This document shows positions 10,301 to 16,674 of a stretch of DNA of 42,273 nucleotides, piece after piece. This stretch comes from Hyphomicrobiales bacterium (GTDB lineage Bacteria > Pseudomonadota > Alphaproteobacteria > Rhizobiales > Methyloligellaceae): positions 1 through 42,273 of the forward strand of contig JAJFHP010000071.1 in NCBI GenBank assembly GCA_021775555.1, read 5' to 3'. The number at the start of each line of letters is the position of its first letter. Position 1 is the first letter of the stretch. A program made the position numbers and the translations under genes. Under the pieces are notes generated by a model. That model was not told the DNA's origin. It saw only the letters and a program-made list of their open reading frames with translations, and did no database searches.

Positions 10301-10567
10301 ACCCTACAAGCGGCGCAAACGCGGTTGCGTCCAATCCTCATGACTTCATTTGCCTTCATTCTGGGCGTTGTGCCCCTGGCTATCGCCCAGGGTGCGGGAG
10401 CCGAAATGCGCCAGGCGCTGGGTACCGCGGTGTTCTTCGGGATGCTCGGGGTTACCTTGTTCGGTCTGATTTTCACACCTGTATTTTACGTGGTGTGCCG
10501 CTCGCTGCCGGACATCCGGTTGGGGACCATGTTTAGCTGGCCCAAGACAGGTAAAACGAAAAACTGA
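7382..10567 (+). CDS. RND multidrug efflux pump, HAE1 family (AcrB/MexF type)
   Basis: A 1061-residue inner-membrane proton/drug antiporter, full length for the family. It starts with MRFSHFFIDRPIFASVISII, the standard first helix. The proton-relay acids are present in VVDDAIVVVENVERYL (TM4) and the matching lysine in LAAKNAILIVEFAKQ (TM10), so it should be active. The porter-domain start PEIAPPTIVVSATYPGASA and the loop GFIPQLDRGYFITAFQLPPG are typical. The gene follows the adaptor by 30 bases and the two form one operon. The pair resembles MexEF-type systems exporting amphipathic drugs or metabolites; the actual substrate is unknown. The cassette lies inside the Tad locus but on the opposite strand, suggesting insertion there. 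Confidence 0.96.
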   Translation: MRFSHFFIDRPIFASVISIILTIVGAISYFALPVSEYPEIAPPTIVVSATYPGASADVIADTVAAPLEQEINGVEGMLYISSQSTGNGATSINVVFQPGTDIDLAQVLVQNRVAVAEPRLPEQVRRLGVTVRKNSPDLMLVIHLTAPDGAFDQQYISNYATLNIKDVLARLDGVGEARVFGARDYSMRIWLDPALVAAHNLTAAEVVAGLQRANLQVAAGALNQPPATSEGAFELTVNTLGRLSSPEQFAEVVIARDDAGRVTRVRDVARVELGSQDYTINAYLDNKVATAIVIFQRPGSNALATAQSVLDTIKQLSKAFPSGLAYSVVYNPTEFIQKSIDAVITTFWEALLLVVLVVIVFLQTWRAAIVPIAAIPVSLIGTFFVMTAFGFSLNNLTLFGLVLAIGIVVDDAIVVVENVERYLSEGLSPRDAAYKTMSEVGGALIAMSLVLLAVFVPTAFITGISGSFYQQFALTISASTMISLLVSLTLSPALSALLLQPHKAKKTSRKGLLAVLYWPLDKFFYGFNWVFDRLSEAYGGLTRRVIRFAAVVLVFYGGLIFLTYSQFQNTPTGFIPQLDRGYFITAFQLPPGSSLKRTDAVIQQASSILLSRKGVKHAVGFAGFDGATFTNAPNAGVIFVALEEFADRSEKGLSADMILADLRARMFGIRDANIFVLPPPSVPGIGTGGGFKLYVQDRAGRGSRALEQAAWSIAGPANGTPGLAQVFTLFNTKTPQIYADIDRVKAEKLGVPITRVFDTLSIYMGSAFVNDFNFLGRTYRVTAHADNPYRLTVRDVANLKTRSDTGEMVPLGSIATFKDSSGPYRVPRYNLYRAAEVQGSTIPGFSTGQAIEAIEALADSNLPSGFGYEWTELALQEKLAGSTATIAFALAVIFVFLLLAAQYESVILPLAVILIVPMCLFAAITGVILRGMDNNILTQIGFVVLIALAAKNAILIVEFAKQAEDAGASRVEATLQAAQTRLRPILMTSFAFILGVVPLAIAQGAGAEMRQALGTAVFFGMLGVTLFGLIFTPVFYVVCRSLPDIRLGTMFSWPKTGKTKN

Positions 10568-10603
10568 TCAGGAGGTGATGGGTCACTATATTGCGGCCAA
10601 CGC

Positions 10604-11563
10604 CTACATCAGCGAGACGCGCACATAAACCGGCAGCAGGATGACCACCAGAACCACCGGGAATACGAACATGGTGAGCGGCACTGTCATCTTGGCGGGC
10701 AAGGCCGCGGCTTTCTCTTCCGCGCGTGACATGCGCTTGTCGCGCATCTCCTCGCTATAGACGCGCAGCGCGTCCGACATGCTGGTGCCCAGCTCCTCCG
10801 ACTGTTGCAGCAAGGAGCCCAGATTGTGCGCTTCTTCGATACCCATGCGCTGGGCGAGCGTGTTGAAGGCGTCGGTCAGGGCGCGGCCCGCGCGCAACTC
10901 AAGCGTGGCCATGTGCAGGCAGGCGCCAAGATAGGGGAATGTCGGTGTGAGTTCCTCGCCGACCCTTCCTATGGCCTGGTCGATGCTGATGCCGGCTTCT
11001 GCGCAGACCACCATCAAATCCATGAAATCAGGGAAGCCTTCGCGGCATTGCTGCTGCAAGGCCTTGATGCGCCTGGAGATAAAGAAACTGGGCGCCATCA
11101 GTCCGGCGATGGCAGACCCGATGACGAATGTCAGGTATCGCGCAGTGTCGACATCGAACACGAGGATCTGATCGGCAATGAGGAAGACCGCCGGGAACAG
11201 CAGGGCCAGCGCGACGCGGATGAGATAATACCAGGCAAGGGCTGAGGGATTGAAAAACCCGGCCTTGTTGAGATTATCCCGCACCGCTGAAACTGAGGTG
11301 TCTCCCACTGGAACAAAATGCGCCGCCACGGTGCCAAGCAGCTTGCTGGCGCCCGCGAGTTTTTGATGGCGCAGCGAACGGCGATCGTCCAGCGGGTTTT
11401 CAGCACTGCCGGAAACCGGCATCAGGGTGCGTTTCCTGATGCCCTCGCGCGCTTGCCATGTCCGGGCGATGGTGTAGGTGGCGCCGGTCACGAGCGCGCA
11501 AATGCACACCGAGATGCCGATGAGAACGGCCGACTGGTAGTCATTGAGGAATTCCATCAACAT
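10604..11563 (-). CDS. tadC: Tad pilus platform protein TadC
   Basis: A 319-residue type II secretion F-domain protein. Membrane helices lie near residues 10-35, 110-155 and at the C-terminus (LTMFVFPVVLVVILLPVYV). The cytoplasmic F domain holds FPDFMDLMVVCAEAGISIDQAI and LGTSMSDALRVYSEEMR, typical of TadC. With TadB it forms the inner-membrane platform on which the CpaF ATPase acts to extend Flp-type pili. It lies 12 bases after tadB in the cpaF-tadB-tadC operon and converges with the efflux pump gene on its left. Confidence 0.93.
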   Translation of the reverse strand: MLMEFLNDYQSAVLIGISVCICALVTGATYTIARTWQAREGIRKRTLMPVSGSAENPLDDRRSLRHQKLAGASKLLGTVAAHFVPVGDTSVSAVRDNLNKAGFFNPSALAWYYLIRVALALLFPAVFLIADQILVFDVDTARYLTFVIGSAIAGLMAPSFFISRRIKALQQQCREGFPDFMDLMVVCAEAGISIDQAIGRVGEELTPTFPYLGACLHMATLELRAGRALTDAFNTLAQRMGIEEAHNLGSLLQQSEELGTSMSDALRVYSEEMRDKRMSRAEEKAAALPAKMTVPLTMFVFPVVLVVILLPVYVRVSLM

Positions 11564-11575
11564 TGCGCCTGATCC

Positions 11576-12541
11576 CTACAATTTGAAATTGACCATGCGG
11601 AACATGATGATGTTGCCGATAAGCATCGCAATGCCGGCACCTCCAAGGCCGTAATGAACCTTGGGTTCGTTCCAGATGCCGCCATAGAAGTCTGGGGCAA
11701 AAATCAGCAGCACGCCGAAGACGATAAACGGAAGGCAGCTTAGGCCGATGGCCGACATGCGCCCTTCTGCTGATACCGCCTTGACCCGGCGGCGCATCTT
11801 GAAGCGGTCACGCAGCACTTTTGAGAGATTGGAGAGCAGTTCGCTCAGATTGCCGCCGGTCTTGGCTTGTATGCAAATGGCCACCACAACGAGGGCAAAG
11901 TCGTCCTGTCCAACCCGGGCGCTCATCTGCTGCATGGCGCCGTCGAGATCAAGACCATAGGTCAGTTCATCGCCGGTGATGCCGAATTCGGTACCGATGG
12001 GGTCTTCCATTTCGCGCGCCACCATGGAGATGGCAACGGGTAGGGGATGGCCCGCCTTCAGCGAGCGCACCATGGTGTCCACGGCTTCCGGTAATTGTTC
12101 CTCGAACTTGTTGCGGCGGCGCTGGCGCAGGGTGCGCAGCACCAGGATAGGGAGGCCGATTCCGGCGCCAAGCGCTGCGGGTATGGAGAACAACCAGTCG
12201 AACCCGGCGACAAGCGTTGCAATGGCCCCGGCAATGCCCGAGAGAACCATGAAAAACGCAATACGCCAGATGCCGACCCGCAAGCCTGATTGCAGCACCA
12301 GCCGGTTGAACCAGATCAGCGGCAGCTTGTAGGCACCTTCCGATGTCAGCCCGCGGTCGCGGCGAAGCTGCACCAGCACTTCATGCTGGTCACCTGCTTT
12401 GCCCATCAGCTTCAGCCGGGAGTTGACCTTGCGCACATATGAGGTGCGCTTTGCAATGGCTAGGTAAGCCGCCTCGACGCCAAGGAATACGGCGGCGCCA
12501 AACAGCACGAAGATCATGTTCTGGGCTATCTCGGGTGACAT
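11576..12541 (-). CDS. tadB: Tad pilus platform protein TadB
   Basis: A 321-residue F-domain membrane protein. N-terminal helix FVLFGAAVFLGVEAAYLAIA, central helices around residues 95-135, the F domain with QLPEAVDTMVRSLKAGHPLP and AKTGGNLSELLSNLSKVLRDR, and two C-terminal helices. The start overlaps the cpaF stop by one base (TAATG), a strong sign of translational coupling. It pairs with TadC as the pilus assembly platform in the inner membrane. Confidence 0.94.
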   Translation of the reverse strand: MSPEIAQNMIFVLFGAAVFLGVEAAYLAIAKRTSYVRKVNSRLKLMGKAGDQHEVLVQLRRDRGLTSEGAYKLPLIWFNRLVLQSGLRVGIWRIAFFMVLSGIAGAIATLVAGFDWLFSIPAALGAGIGLPILVLRTLRQRRRNKFEEQLPEAVDTMVRSLKAGHPLPVAISMVAREMEDPIGTEFGITGDELTYGLDLDGAMQQMSARVGQDDFALVVVAICIQAKTGGNLSELLSNLSKVLRDRFKMRRRVKAVSAEGRMSAIGLSCLPFIVFGVLLIFAPDFYGGIWNEPKVHYGLGGAGIAMLIGNIIMFRMVNFKL

Positions 12542-14064
12542 TACAGCGGGTCCTTCGGATCAAAATATTCACCCGGGATTTCGATACCGTGAGACTTAAT
12601 CTCATCGAGGAATTTCGGCCGCACGCCGGTGGCGCGGAACTCGCCGATGATGGTTCCATCTTCCTCGGTGCCGACGCGCACATATTTGAAGATTTCCTGC
12701 ATCTGCACGATGTCGCCTTCCATGCCGGTAATTTCAGACACGGACGTCAGCCGCCGAGTACCATCGGAAAGGCGCGAGAGCTGAACGAAGATGCGAACCG
12801 CGGATGCGATCTGTGCACGCACGCTTCCCTCGCTCATATTGGTGCCGGCCATGCCGACCATGTTCTCCAGTCTCGTAAGTGCATCGCGCGGATTGTTGGC
12901 ATGGATTGTCGCCATCGAGCCCTCATGGCCCGTATTCATGGCCTGCAGCATGTCAAAGGCTTCCTCGCCGCGCACCTCGCCAAGGATGACACGGTCGGGG
13001 CGCATACGGAGCGCATTCTTCACCAGATCGCGCTGCAGGACTTCGCCCTTGCCCTCAAGGTTTGGTGGCCGGGTTTCCAGCCGTCCGATATGGGGTTGCT
13101 GGAGCTGCAATTCGGCTGCGTCCTCGATGGTGATGAGGCGCTCATCGTGAGAGATGTGATTTGAGAGCGCATTCAGCATGGTCGTCTTGCCCGAGCCGGT
13201 ACCGCCAGAGACGATCAACGACATGCGCGAAGAAACAGCCGCCGCCAGCACTTCGCCGATTTGTGGTTTGAGGCTTCCAAACTCGTACATCTTCTCCAGG
13301 TTAAACGGCTTCTTGGAAAATTTGCGGATAGAGATCAGGGGTCCGTCCACGGTCAGCGGCCGGATGATGGCGTTGACGCGGCTGCCGTCTTCAAGGCGCG
13401 CATCGACCATTGGTTGCGATTCATCAACCCGACGCCCGACATTGGCGACGATCTTGTTCAGGATGCGCAGCAGATGCGCTTCGTCCTTGAAGCGGACGGG
13501 TGTGAGTTCCAGCTTCCCGAAGCGCTCCACGTAGACTTGCGCGTGGGTGTTGATGAGAATGTCGGAAATGGTCGCGTCCTTGAGCAGCGGCTCGAGCGGA
13601 CCAAGGCCCGTCATCTCGTCGTAAAGTTCGCTGGCGAATTCCTCCAGCTCGTGGGCATTCAATGGCAGACGCTCGGCCAGCACATATTCTGATGCAAGCT
13701 CAGCCACCTGCCTACGCAGCTCTTCTTCGGGCACCTTGTCGATTGCAGATAAGTTGATCTCGTCAATGAGCTTCCTGTGCAGGCGCACCTTGGCGTCGAG
13801 AAATTTCGGATCGCGAAGCTTTGCGTTGCCCTCGCTGGCGGGTTCGTCCTGCTCGGGGGAAGCGGGCTTCTCGCCGTTCTCCTCTGCGGCTGCGGGACTA
13901 TTAGGTGCTGGCGTATTACCACCTTCAGGCGGCTCAGCGGGCGAGACTGCATCCAGCCTGGCCATGGCCGCCAGCAGGCGCTCGTCGGGCTTTTGCTCCA
14001 CCGGCGTGTTCGCTGGTGCTGCACTCGACGCTGTCTTGCGCTTGTTTGAAAACCGACCCGCCAT
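12541..14064 (-). CDS. cpaF: Tad pilus assembly ATPase CpaF/TadA
   Basis: A 507-residue secretion ATPase of the VirB11/GspE superfamily. A disordered Pro/Glu/Ala-rich N-terminus (to about residue 85) precedes the N-terminal domain [20 protein letters not shown] and the ATPase core: Walker [10 protein letters not shown] at 287-295, the Asp box [11 protein letters not shown], Walker [16 protein letters not shown] and the His box [16 protein letters not shown] stands directly before the ATG. It powers Flp pilus assembly. In most alphaproteobacteria cpaF directly follows cpaE; here about 6 kb of unrelated genes intervene, so this gene either has its own promoter in 14065-14383 or is read from the small-protein genes upstream. 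Confidence 0.96.
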   Translation of the reverse strand: MAGRFSNKRKTASSAAPANTPVEQKPDERLLAAMARLDAVSPAEPPEGGNTPAPNSPAAAEENGEKPASPEQDEPASEGNAKLRDPKFLDAKVRLHRKLIDEINLSAIDKVPEEELRRQVAELASEYVLAERLPLNAHELEEFASELYDEMTGLGPLEPLLKDATISDILINTHAQVYVERFGKLELTPVRFKDEAHLLRILNKIVANVGRRVDESQPMVDARLEDGSRVNAIIRPLTVDGPLISIRKFSKKPFNLEKMYEFGSLKPQIGEVLAAAVSSRMSLIVSGGTGSGKTTMLNALSNHISHDERLITIEDAAELQLQQPHIGRLETRPPNLEGKGEVLQRDLVKNALRMRPDRVILGEVRGEEAFDMLQAMNTGHEGSMATIHANNPRDALTRLENMVGMAGTNMSEGSVRAQIASAVRIFVQLSRLSDGTRRLTSVSEITGMEGDIVQMQEIFKYVRVGTEEDGTIIGEFRATGVRPKFLDEIKSHGIEIPGEYFDPKDPL

Positions 14065-14383
14065 AACCCCTCATCCCGCACGGGCCAGCGTGAAAAACCA
14101 CGCAAAGGCCCAATCTCGGTGAAAAGGGTACCTGACAGAGACGAATATTCAGCGAATCCGAACGTTCAAATTTTAATGGTTTTTAGGGGGGGTGATTGCA
14201 TTACAGCAACTGCTCTTCCACCGTTTCTATGATCTCTGGTGGTGGGCATGGTTTATTTTCGCAACCCACCACCATCCTGTTCCTGCACTCTTCATTGAAC
14301 GACGTTGGTCAGCCAACATTTATCACTGAAAATCGTGCTAGCTGCGCTCTTTTTGCCGGTTCATATGGGGAATGCCGGGTGCC
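14065..14383. other. Intergenic region upstream of cpaF with a 10-bp inverted repeat
   Basis: No gene is recognised here, including no Flp pilin. A perfect 10-bp inverted repeat (TGGTGGTGGG at 14237-14246 and CCCACCACCA at 14265-14274, 18-nt spacer) lies about 110 bases after the stop of the last cysteine-rich gene and 170 bases before cpaF. It has no T-run, so it may be a weak terminator or an operator. Any cpaF promoter must lie between it and 14064. Confidence 0.5.
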
Positions 14384-14707
14384 TTACGGCGAACTCCCTA
14401 AACATTTTCCCTTATACCCGTCGCACTCCATTTGATTGGTCGTACAACACAGGCCGCTGCAACAATCGGAATTTTTACGGCATCGATCTCCATTGTCGCC
14501 GCCGCAAACATATGAGACAGGACTCGATCCGATGGGTGAGTATGGGGCGGCTGGCAAGATGCTGAGCGCAAGCCGTGATACCGCTTCAGTGGTGGCGGCT
14601 TGAGGGGTTGCGGCCTGTGCGGACGTCTCGCCGGCTCGGGCCGGGGATTGCGAGGCAATAAAGAGCCCGAGGGTCAGGATTGCAAACAGCCCTATCAGTC
14701 GTTTCAT
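14384..14707 (-). CDS. Small exported cysteine-rich protein A (knottin-like core)
   Basis: A 107-residue protein not recognised as a named family. The start at 14707 is preceded by AAGGAGATAAG and gives a signal peptide MKRLIGLFAILTLGLFIA with an ARA cleavage site near residue 25. A low-complexity Ala/Thr/Ser/Pro spacer follows to about residue 66, then a compact core with eight cysteines (68, 76, 82, 83, 87, 88, 95, 102) including CRKNSDCCSGLCC. The C-x5-CC-x3-C spacing resembles inhibitor cystine knots; that is pattern similarity only. Its signal-peptide DNA is nearly identical to that of gene B over about 30 bases, so the two are paralogs. It is last in the C-B-A unit. Function unknown; extracytoplasmic and disulfide-bonded is the safe reading. 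Confidence 0.85.
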   Translation of the reverse strand: MKRLIGLFAILTLGLFIASQSPARAGETSAQAATPQAATTEAVSRLALSILPAAPYSPIGSSPVSYVCGGDNGDRCRKNSDCCSGLCCTTNQMECDGYKGKCLGSSP

Positions 14708-14768
14708 CGTCTTATCTCCTTGTATCAATAGTCGAGCTTATCGAGATTGCCTCAGGTCTGTCTCCAGA

Positions 14769-15095
14769 TCAGGGTTTGCACATCGTGCCGCCCGTGCCAC
14801 CTGGAACCGACACCGACCGGCAGATCAAACCTTCGCAGCAATTGCTCTGGCACTCATAATCTGGTGCCGAGCAAGCCGTTTGATCGCAGCCGCCTTTGCC
14901 TCTCTTGAGGCACTGGGCCGCCACCTTCACCATCGGCGAGAAGTTACGCGTTCCCGCAAGGGGTCCTGTGGTTGAGCTCGTGGCTTGCCCGGACGCCAGG
15001 AGCGTTGTTTCTCCCGTATCGGGCGCTGCCATGCCGGCCCCGGCGATAAAGATCCCGAGGGTCAGGATGGCAAGCAGCGCGGTAAGTGTTTTCAT
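14769..15095 (-). CDS. Small exported cysteine-rich protein B
   Basis: A 108-residue protein. GGAGAAAATCACC precedes the ATG at 15095, and a signal peptide (MKTLTALLAILTLGIFIAGA, cleavage after GMA) follows. The spacer ends in NFSPMVKVAAQC, matching QFSPLVKTAQAC of gene E. Eight cysteines (62, 70, 75, 82, 86, 87, 92, 106) include ECQSNCCEGLIC, the same C-x3-CC-x-G core as E and, more loosely, A. The C-terminus is Gly-rich and closes with a Cys. An upstream in-frame extension to 15131 lacks a ribosome site. The first 20 coding bases also resemble those of gene D. No function is known to me; it is probably a secreted disulfide-rich mini-protein. Confidence 0.85.
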   Translation of the reverse strand: MKTLTALLAILTLGIFIAGAGMAAPDTGETTLLASGQATSSTTGPLAGTRNFSPMVKVAAQCLKRGKGGCDQTACSAPDYECQSNCCEGLICRSVSVPGGTGGTMCKP

Positions 15096-15121
15096 GGTGA
15101 TTTTCTCCAAGGTTCGACCCT

Positions 15122-15200
15122 TCATTGACACAACGGTCCGTAGCCCGTGGCACCGGACCGCGCGATCGCATGCCCGGTTCCAGTGCCACGCTTATCGAGC
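15122..15200 (-). pseudogene. Remnant of a gene-E-like 3' end upstream of gene B
   Basis: On the minus strand the end of this stretch reads SGATGYGPLCQ and a stop, almost the same as the C-terminus of gene E (GQTGYGPLCQ and stop). At the DNA level 22 of 25 bases match between 15122-15146 and 16116-16140. Upstream of this tail the frame has a stop and no cysteine core. In both places the next gene starts with closely similar bases (B here, D there), so the E-D junction seems to have been copied and the E copy then lost. Confidence 0.6.
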
Positions 15201-15217
15201 CCGGCTTGTGTGTCACC

Positions 15218-15531
15218 CTAGCAGGGGTGCTTGGTGTTGCACTGCCCGTAGCACGCATTGGCGGCTGCTGATTCCGGCACGTGCTTTTTGTTGCATGCAC
15301 TCATGCAGTTGTTCCATTTGACGATGCACGAATTCGGGCCGGGAGGGCCTCCTGGGGGCCGGGCCTGCGCCAGCAGAACACCGTCGCGGAGCGACTGGTG
15401 CATGACCGGCGCGCTGTCCGTCTTCAAGACGCCCGCGGCCTGCATGTCGGCTTGCGCGGAAGGTCCGCCTGACAAAACGATGCGGTGATCAGGAGTGCTG
15501 AAATCTTGAGTATTCGGGATGTGATTTTCAT
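15218..15531 (-). CDS. Small exported cysteine-rich protein C, apparent one-base frameshift
   Basis: Two overlapping frames together make one protein of this family. GGAGGGACT precedes an ATG at 15531 that encodes MKITSRILKISALLITASF; the frame then leaves the family pattern and stops. Shifting by -1 at the T4 run (A4 at 15474-15477 on plus) joins it to LSGGPSAQADMQAAG, giving a normal signal peptide with a SAQA cleavage site and a protein of about 104 residues. The core has six cysteines in a C-x6-C-x3-C-x13-C-x3-C-x5-C layout, which suggests a two-helix hairpin. The spacer APVMHQSLRDGVLLA resembles APVLKAWSINEGRLVA of gene E. The shift may be a sequencing error, a real mutation or ribosomal slippage. 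Function unknown. Confidence 0.7.
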
Positions 15532-15677
15532 AGTCCCTCCAACATGGTTTGCTTCGCGGACCCGGCGAGGGCCGCAGAAGAAAAATCGTTCTGCTGTTCG
15601 AGAGATTGAACGAAAAACGGGTCGCGAAGCCGTTTCACTACCCCCCCAAAGAGCGCTAATGCGTCTGCGCGAGGGTC

Positions 15678-15823
15678 GCCTCTCATTGAGAGGCCTTGAG
15701 CGAGAGGACATGGAATGCCCCGAACCGCGACAGGGGGAGAGCGTAGCAGGTTTTTCCGTGTACGGGTAGTTGGTATACGCAGTGTCGGCAGTGGGCCTTT
15801 CCGGTGGCTTCCGGGCGTGTTCC
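15678..15823 (-). repeat. Upstream repeat copy 1 with hairpin and palindrome (before gene C)
   Basis: About 146 bp resembling 16501-16655. Shared blocks, read on plus, are a hairpin (GCCTCTC-ATT-GAGAGGC, 15678-15694), CTTGAGCGAG, a GCGTA-CAGG segment, CCGTGTACGG (15756-15765) and GGCGTGTTCC at the right end. The hairpin keeps its stem but differs in loop from the other copy. It starts 147 bases upstream of gene C's ATG. It probably carries the promoter and leader of the C-B-A unit. Confidence 0.7.
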
Positions 15824-16114
15824 TTATTTTACGAGCGCCTTGCATTGCGCCGAGTCGTCGCCGCACCGGTCGCAAATGCAGATCGCATGAAAATAATCAC
15901 ACTCGTCGCCGCCATCCGGCGTTGTCACCTTCGGTCCCTTGCGGCACTCGGCGAGAATGGTGTCGCAATCTCCCGGGCAACTGCCGTTGACCCGCCATAT
16001 GGGCAATGTGGCCTGCCCGGGGATTTTGCTCATGTGCAGCTGCGGGTCAGCCCTGCCCGGCGAGGTGGGTGCGAGCAGGCCTATCAGCATGATGAGTGCG
16101 GCAAGAGTTTTCAT
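15824..16114 (-). CDS. Small exported cysteine-rich protein D
   Basis: A 96-residue protein with signal peptide MKTLAALIMLIGLLAPTSPG and an RA cleavage site near residue 22. The core has eight cysteines (46, 50, 57, 72, 79, 81, 84, 91) in a pattern unlike A, B and E: CPGDCDTILAEC then DECDYFHAICICDRC, with several acidic residues. Its ATG lies one base after the stop of gene E (TGACATG), so it is translated by coupling with E; there is no strong ribosome site of its own. I do not recognise the core. The even cysteine count and signal peptide suggest a disulfide-stabilised periplasmic or secreted protein. Confidence 0.85.
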   Translation of the reverse strand: MKTLAALIMLIGLLAPTSPGRADPQLHMSKIPGQATLPIWRVNGSCPGDCDTILAECRKGPKVTTPDGGDECDYFHAICICDRCGDDSAQCKALVK

Positions 16115-16115
16115 G

Positions 16116-16472
16116 TCACTGACACAACGGACCGTAACCCGTTTGACCCGGCTGGGCCGGGTAGAAGACGCATTTGCCCACGCAGCAATCTGACTTGCAG
16201 TTTCCCAGCAAATCTTTGCGTCCTGTGGGAGGGCAGGCCTGGTAATTGCAGTCTTGACCCGCCGCCTTGCAGGCTTGCGCCGTCTTTACGAGGGGGGAGA
16301 ATTGTCCACTGCGTGCCACCAGGCGGCCTTCGTTAATGCTCCAGGCCTTCAGGACCGGGGCGTGCTGGGTCTGCTGGGCGCTAGCGGTGACTATCTCGGG
16401 CGCTGCTACGCTCGGGCTTGTTATGAAGATGCCAAGGGTCAAAATCGCGAAAAGTGTCAGGATTGTCTTCAT
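16116..16472 (-). CDS. Small exported cysteine-rich protein E
   Basis: A 118-residue protein and first gene of the E-D unit. GGGAGGAAGTG precedes the ATG at 16472; an upstream in-frame ATG at 16550 lies within the repeated leader and is rejected. Signal peptide MKTILTLFAILTLGIFITS, cleavage after SVA near residue 23. A spacer shared in part with C (APVLKAWSINEGRLVA) and in part with B (FSPLVKTAQAC) leads to eight cysteines (68, 75, 80, 92, 96, 97, 101, 117) with NCKSDCCVGKC, the CC-x-G core of this group. The C-terminus is GYGPLCQ, copied as a remnant upstream of gene B. Function unknown. Confidence 0.86.
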   Translation of the reverse strand: MKTILTLFAILTLGIFITSPSVAAPEIVTASAQQTQHAPVLKAWSINEGRLVARSGQFSPLVKTAQACKAAGQDCNYQACPPTGRKDLLGNCKSDCCVGKCVFYPAQPGQTGYGPLCQ

Positions 16473-16500
16473 CACTTCCTCCCGTTTGATATGTGATTCA

Positions 16501-16655
16501 GCCTCTTTCGAGAGGCCTTGAGCGAGGGGAGACGAGCTCTCCCGCTTCACTCCTGAGAAAAAGCGTATCAGGAATTTCCGTATACGGTTAGAGAATTTTG
16601 GCGGGTTTTATTGCCGGTGCGGACGCGGGGCGTGGGCTGGTTTCGGGGCGTGTTC
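16501..16655 (-). repeat. Upstream repeat copy 2 with hairpin and palindrome (before gene E)
   Basis: About 155 bp related to 15678-15823. On plus it begins with the hairpin GCCTCT-TTCG-AGAGGC (16501-16516), 29 bases upstream of gene E's ATG, followed by CTTGAGCGAG, GCGTATCAGG and a perfect 10-bp palindrome CCGTATACGG (16578-16587); it ends near GGCGTGTTCC. Conservation of a noncoding block before both small-protein units suggests a shared promoter, operator and leader. Confidence 0.7.
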
Positions 16656-16674
16656 CAGGTGCGTTTGGCCAAGG

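Noticed and set aside
14065-14383. Possible Flp pilin gene before cpaF
   Set aside because: No frame shows the Gly-Glu/hydrophobic pilin start; none was found elsewhere in the window either.
15528-15875. 115-codon minus-strand frame over the upstream repeat
   Set aside because: It runs through the duplicated noncoding block and hairpin, has no signal peptide or cysteine core, and no ribosome site.
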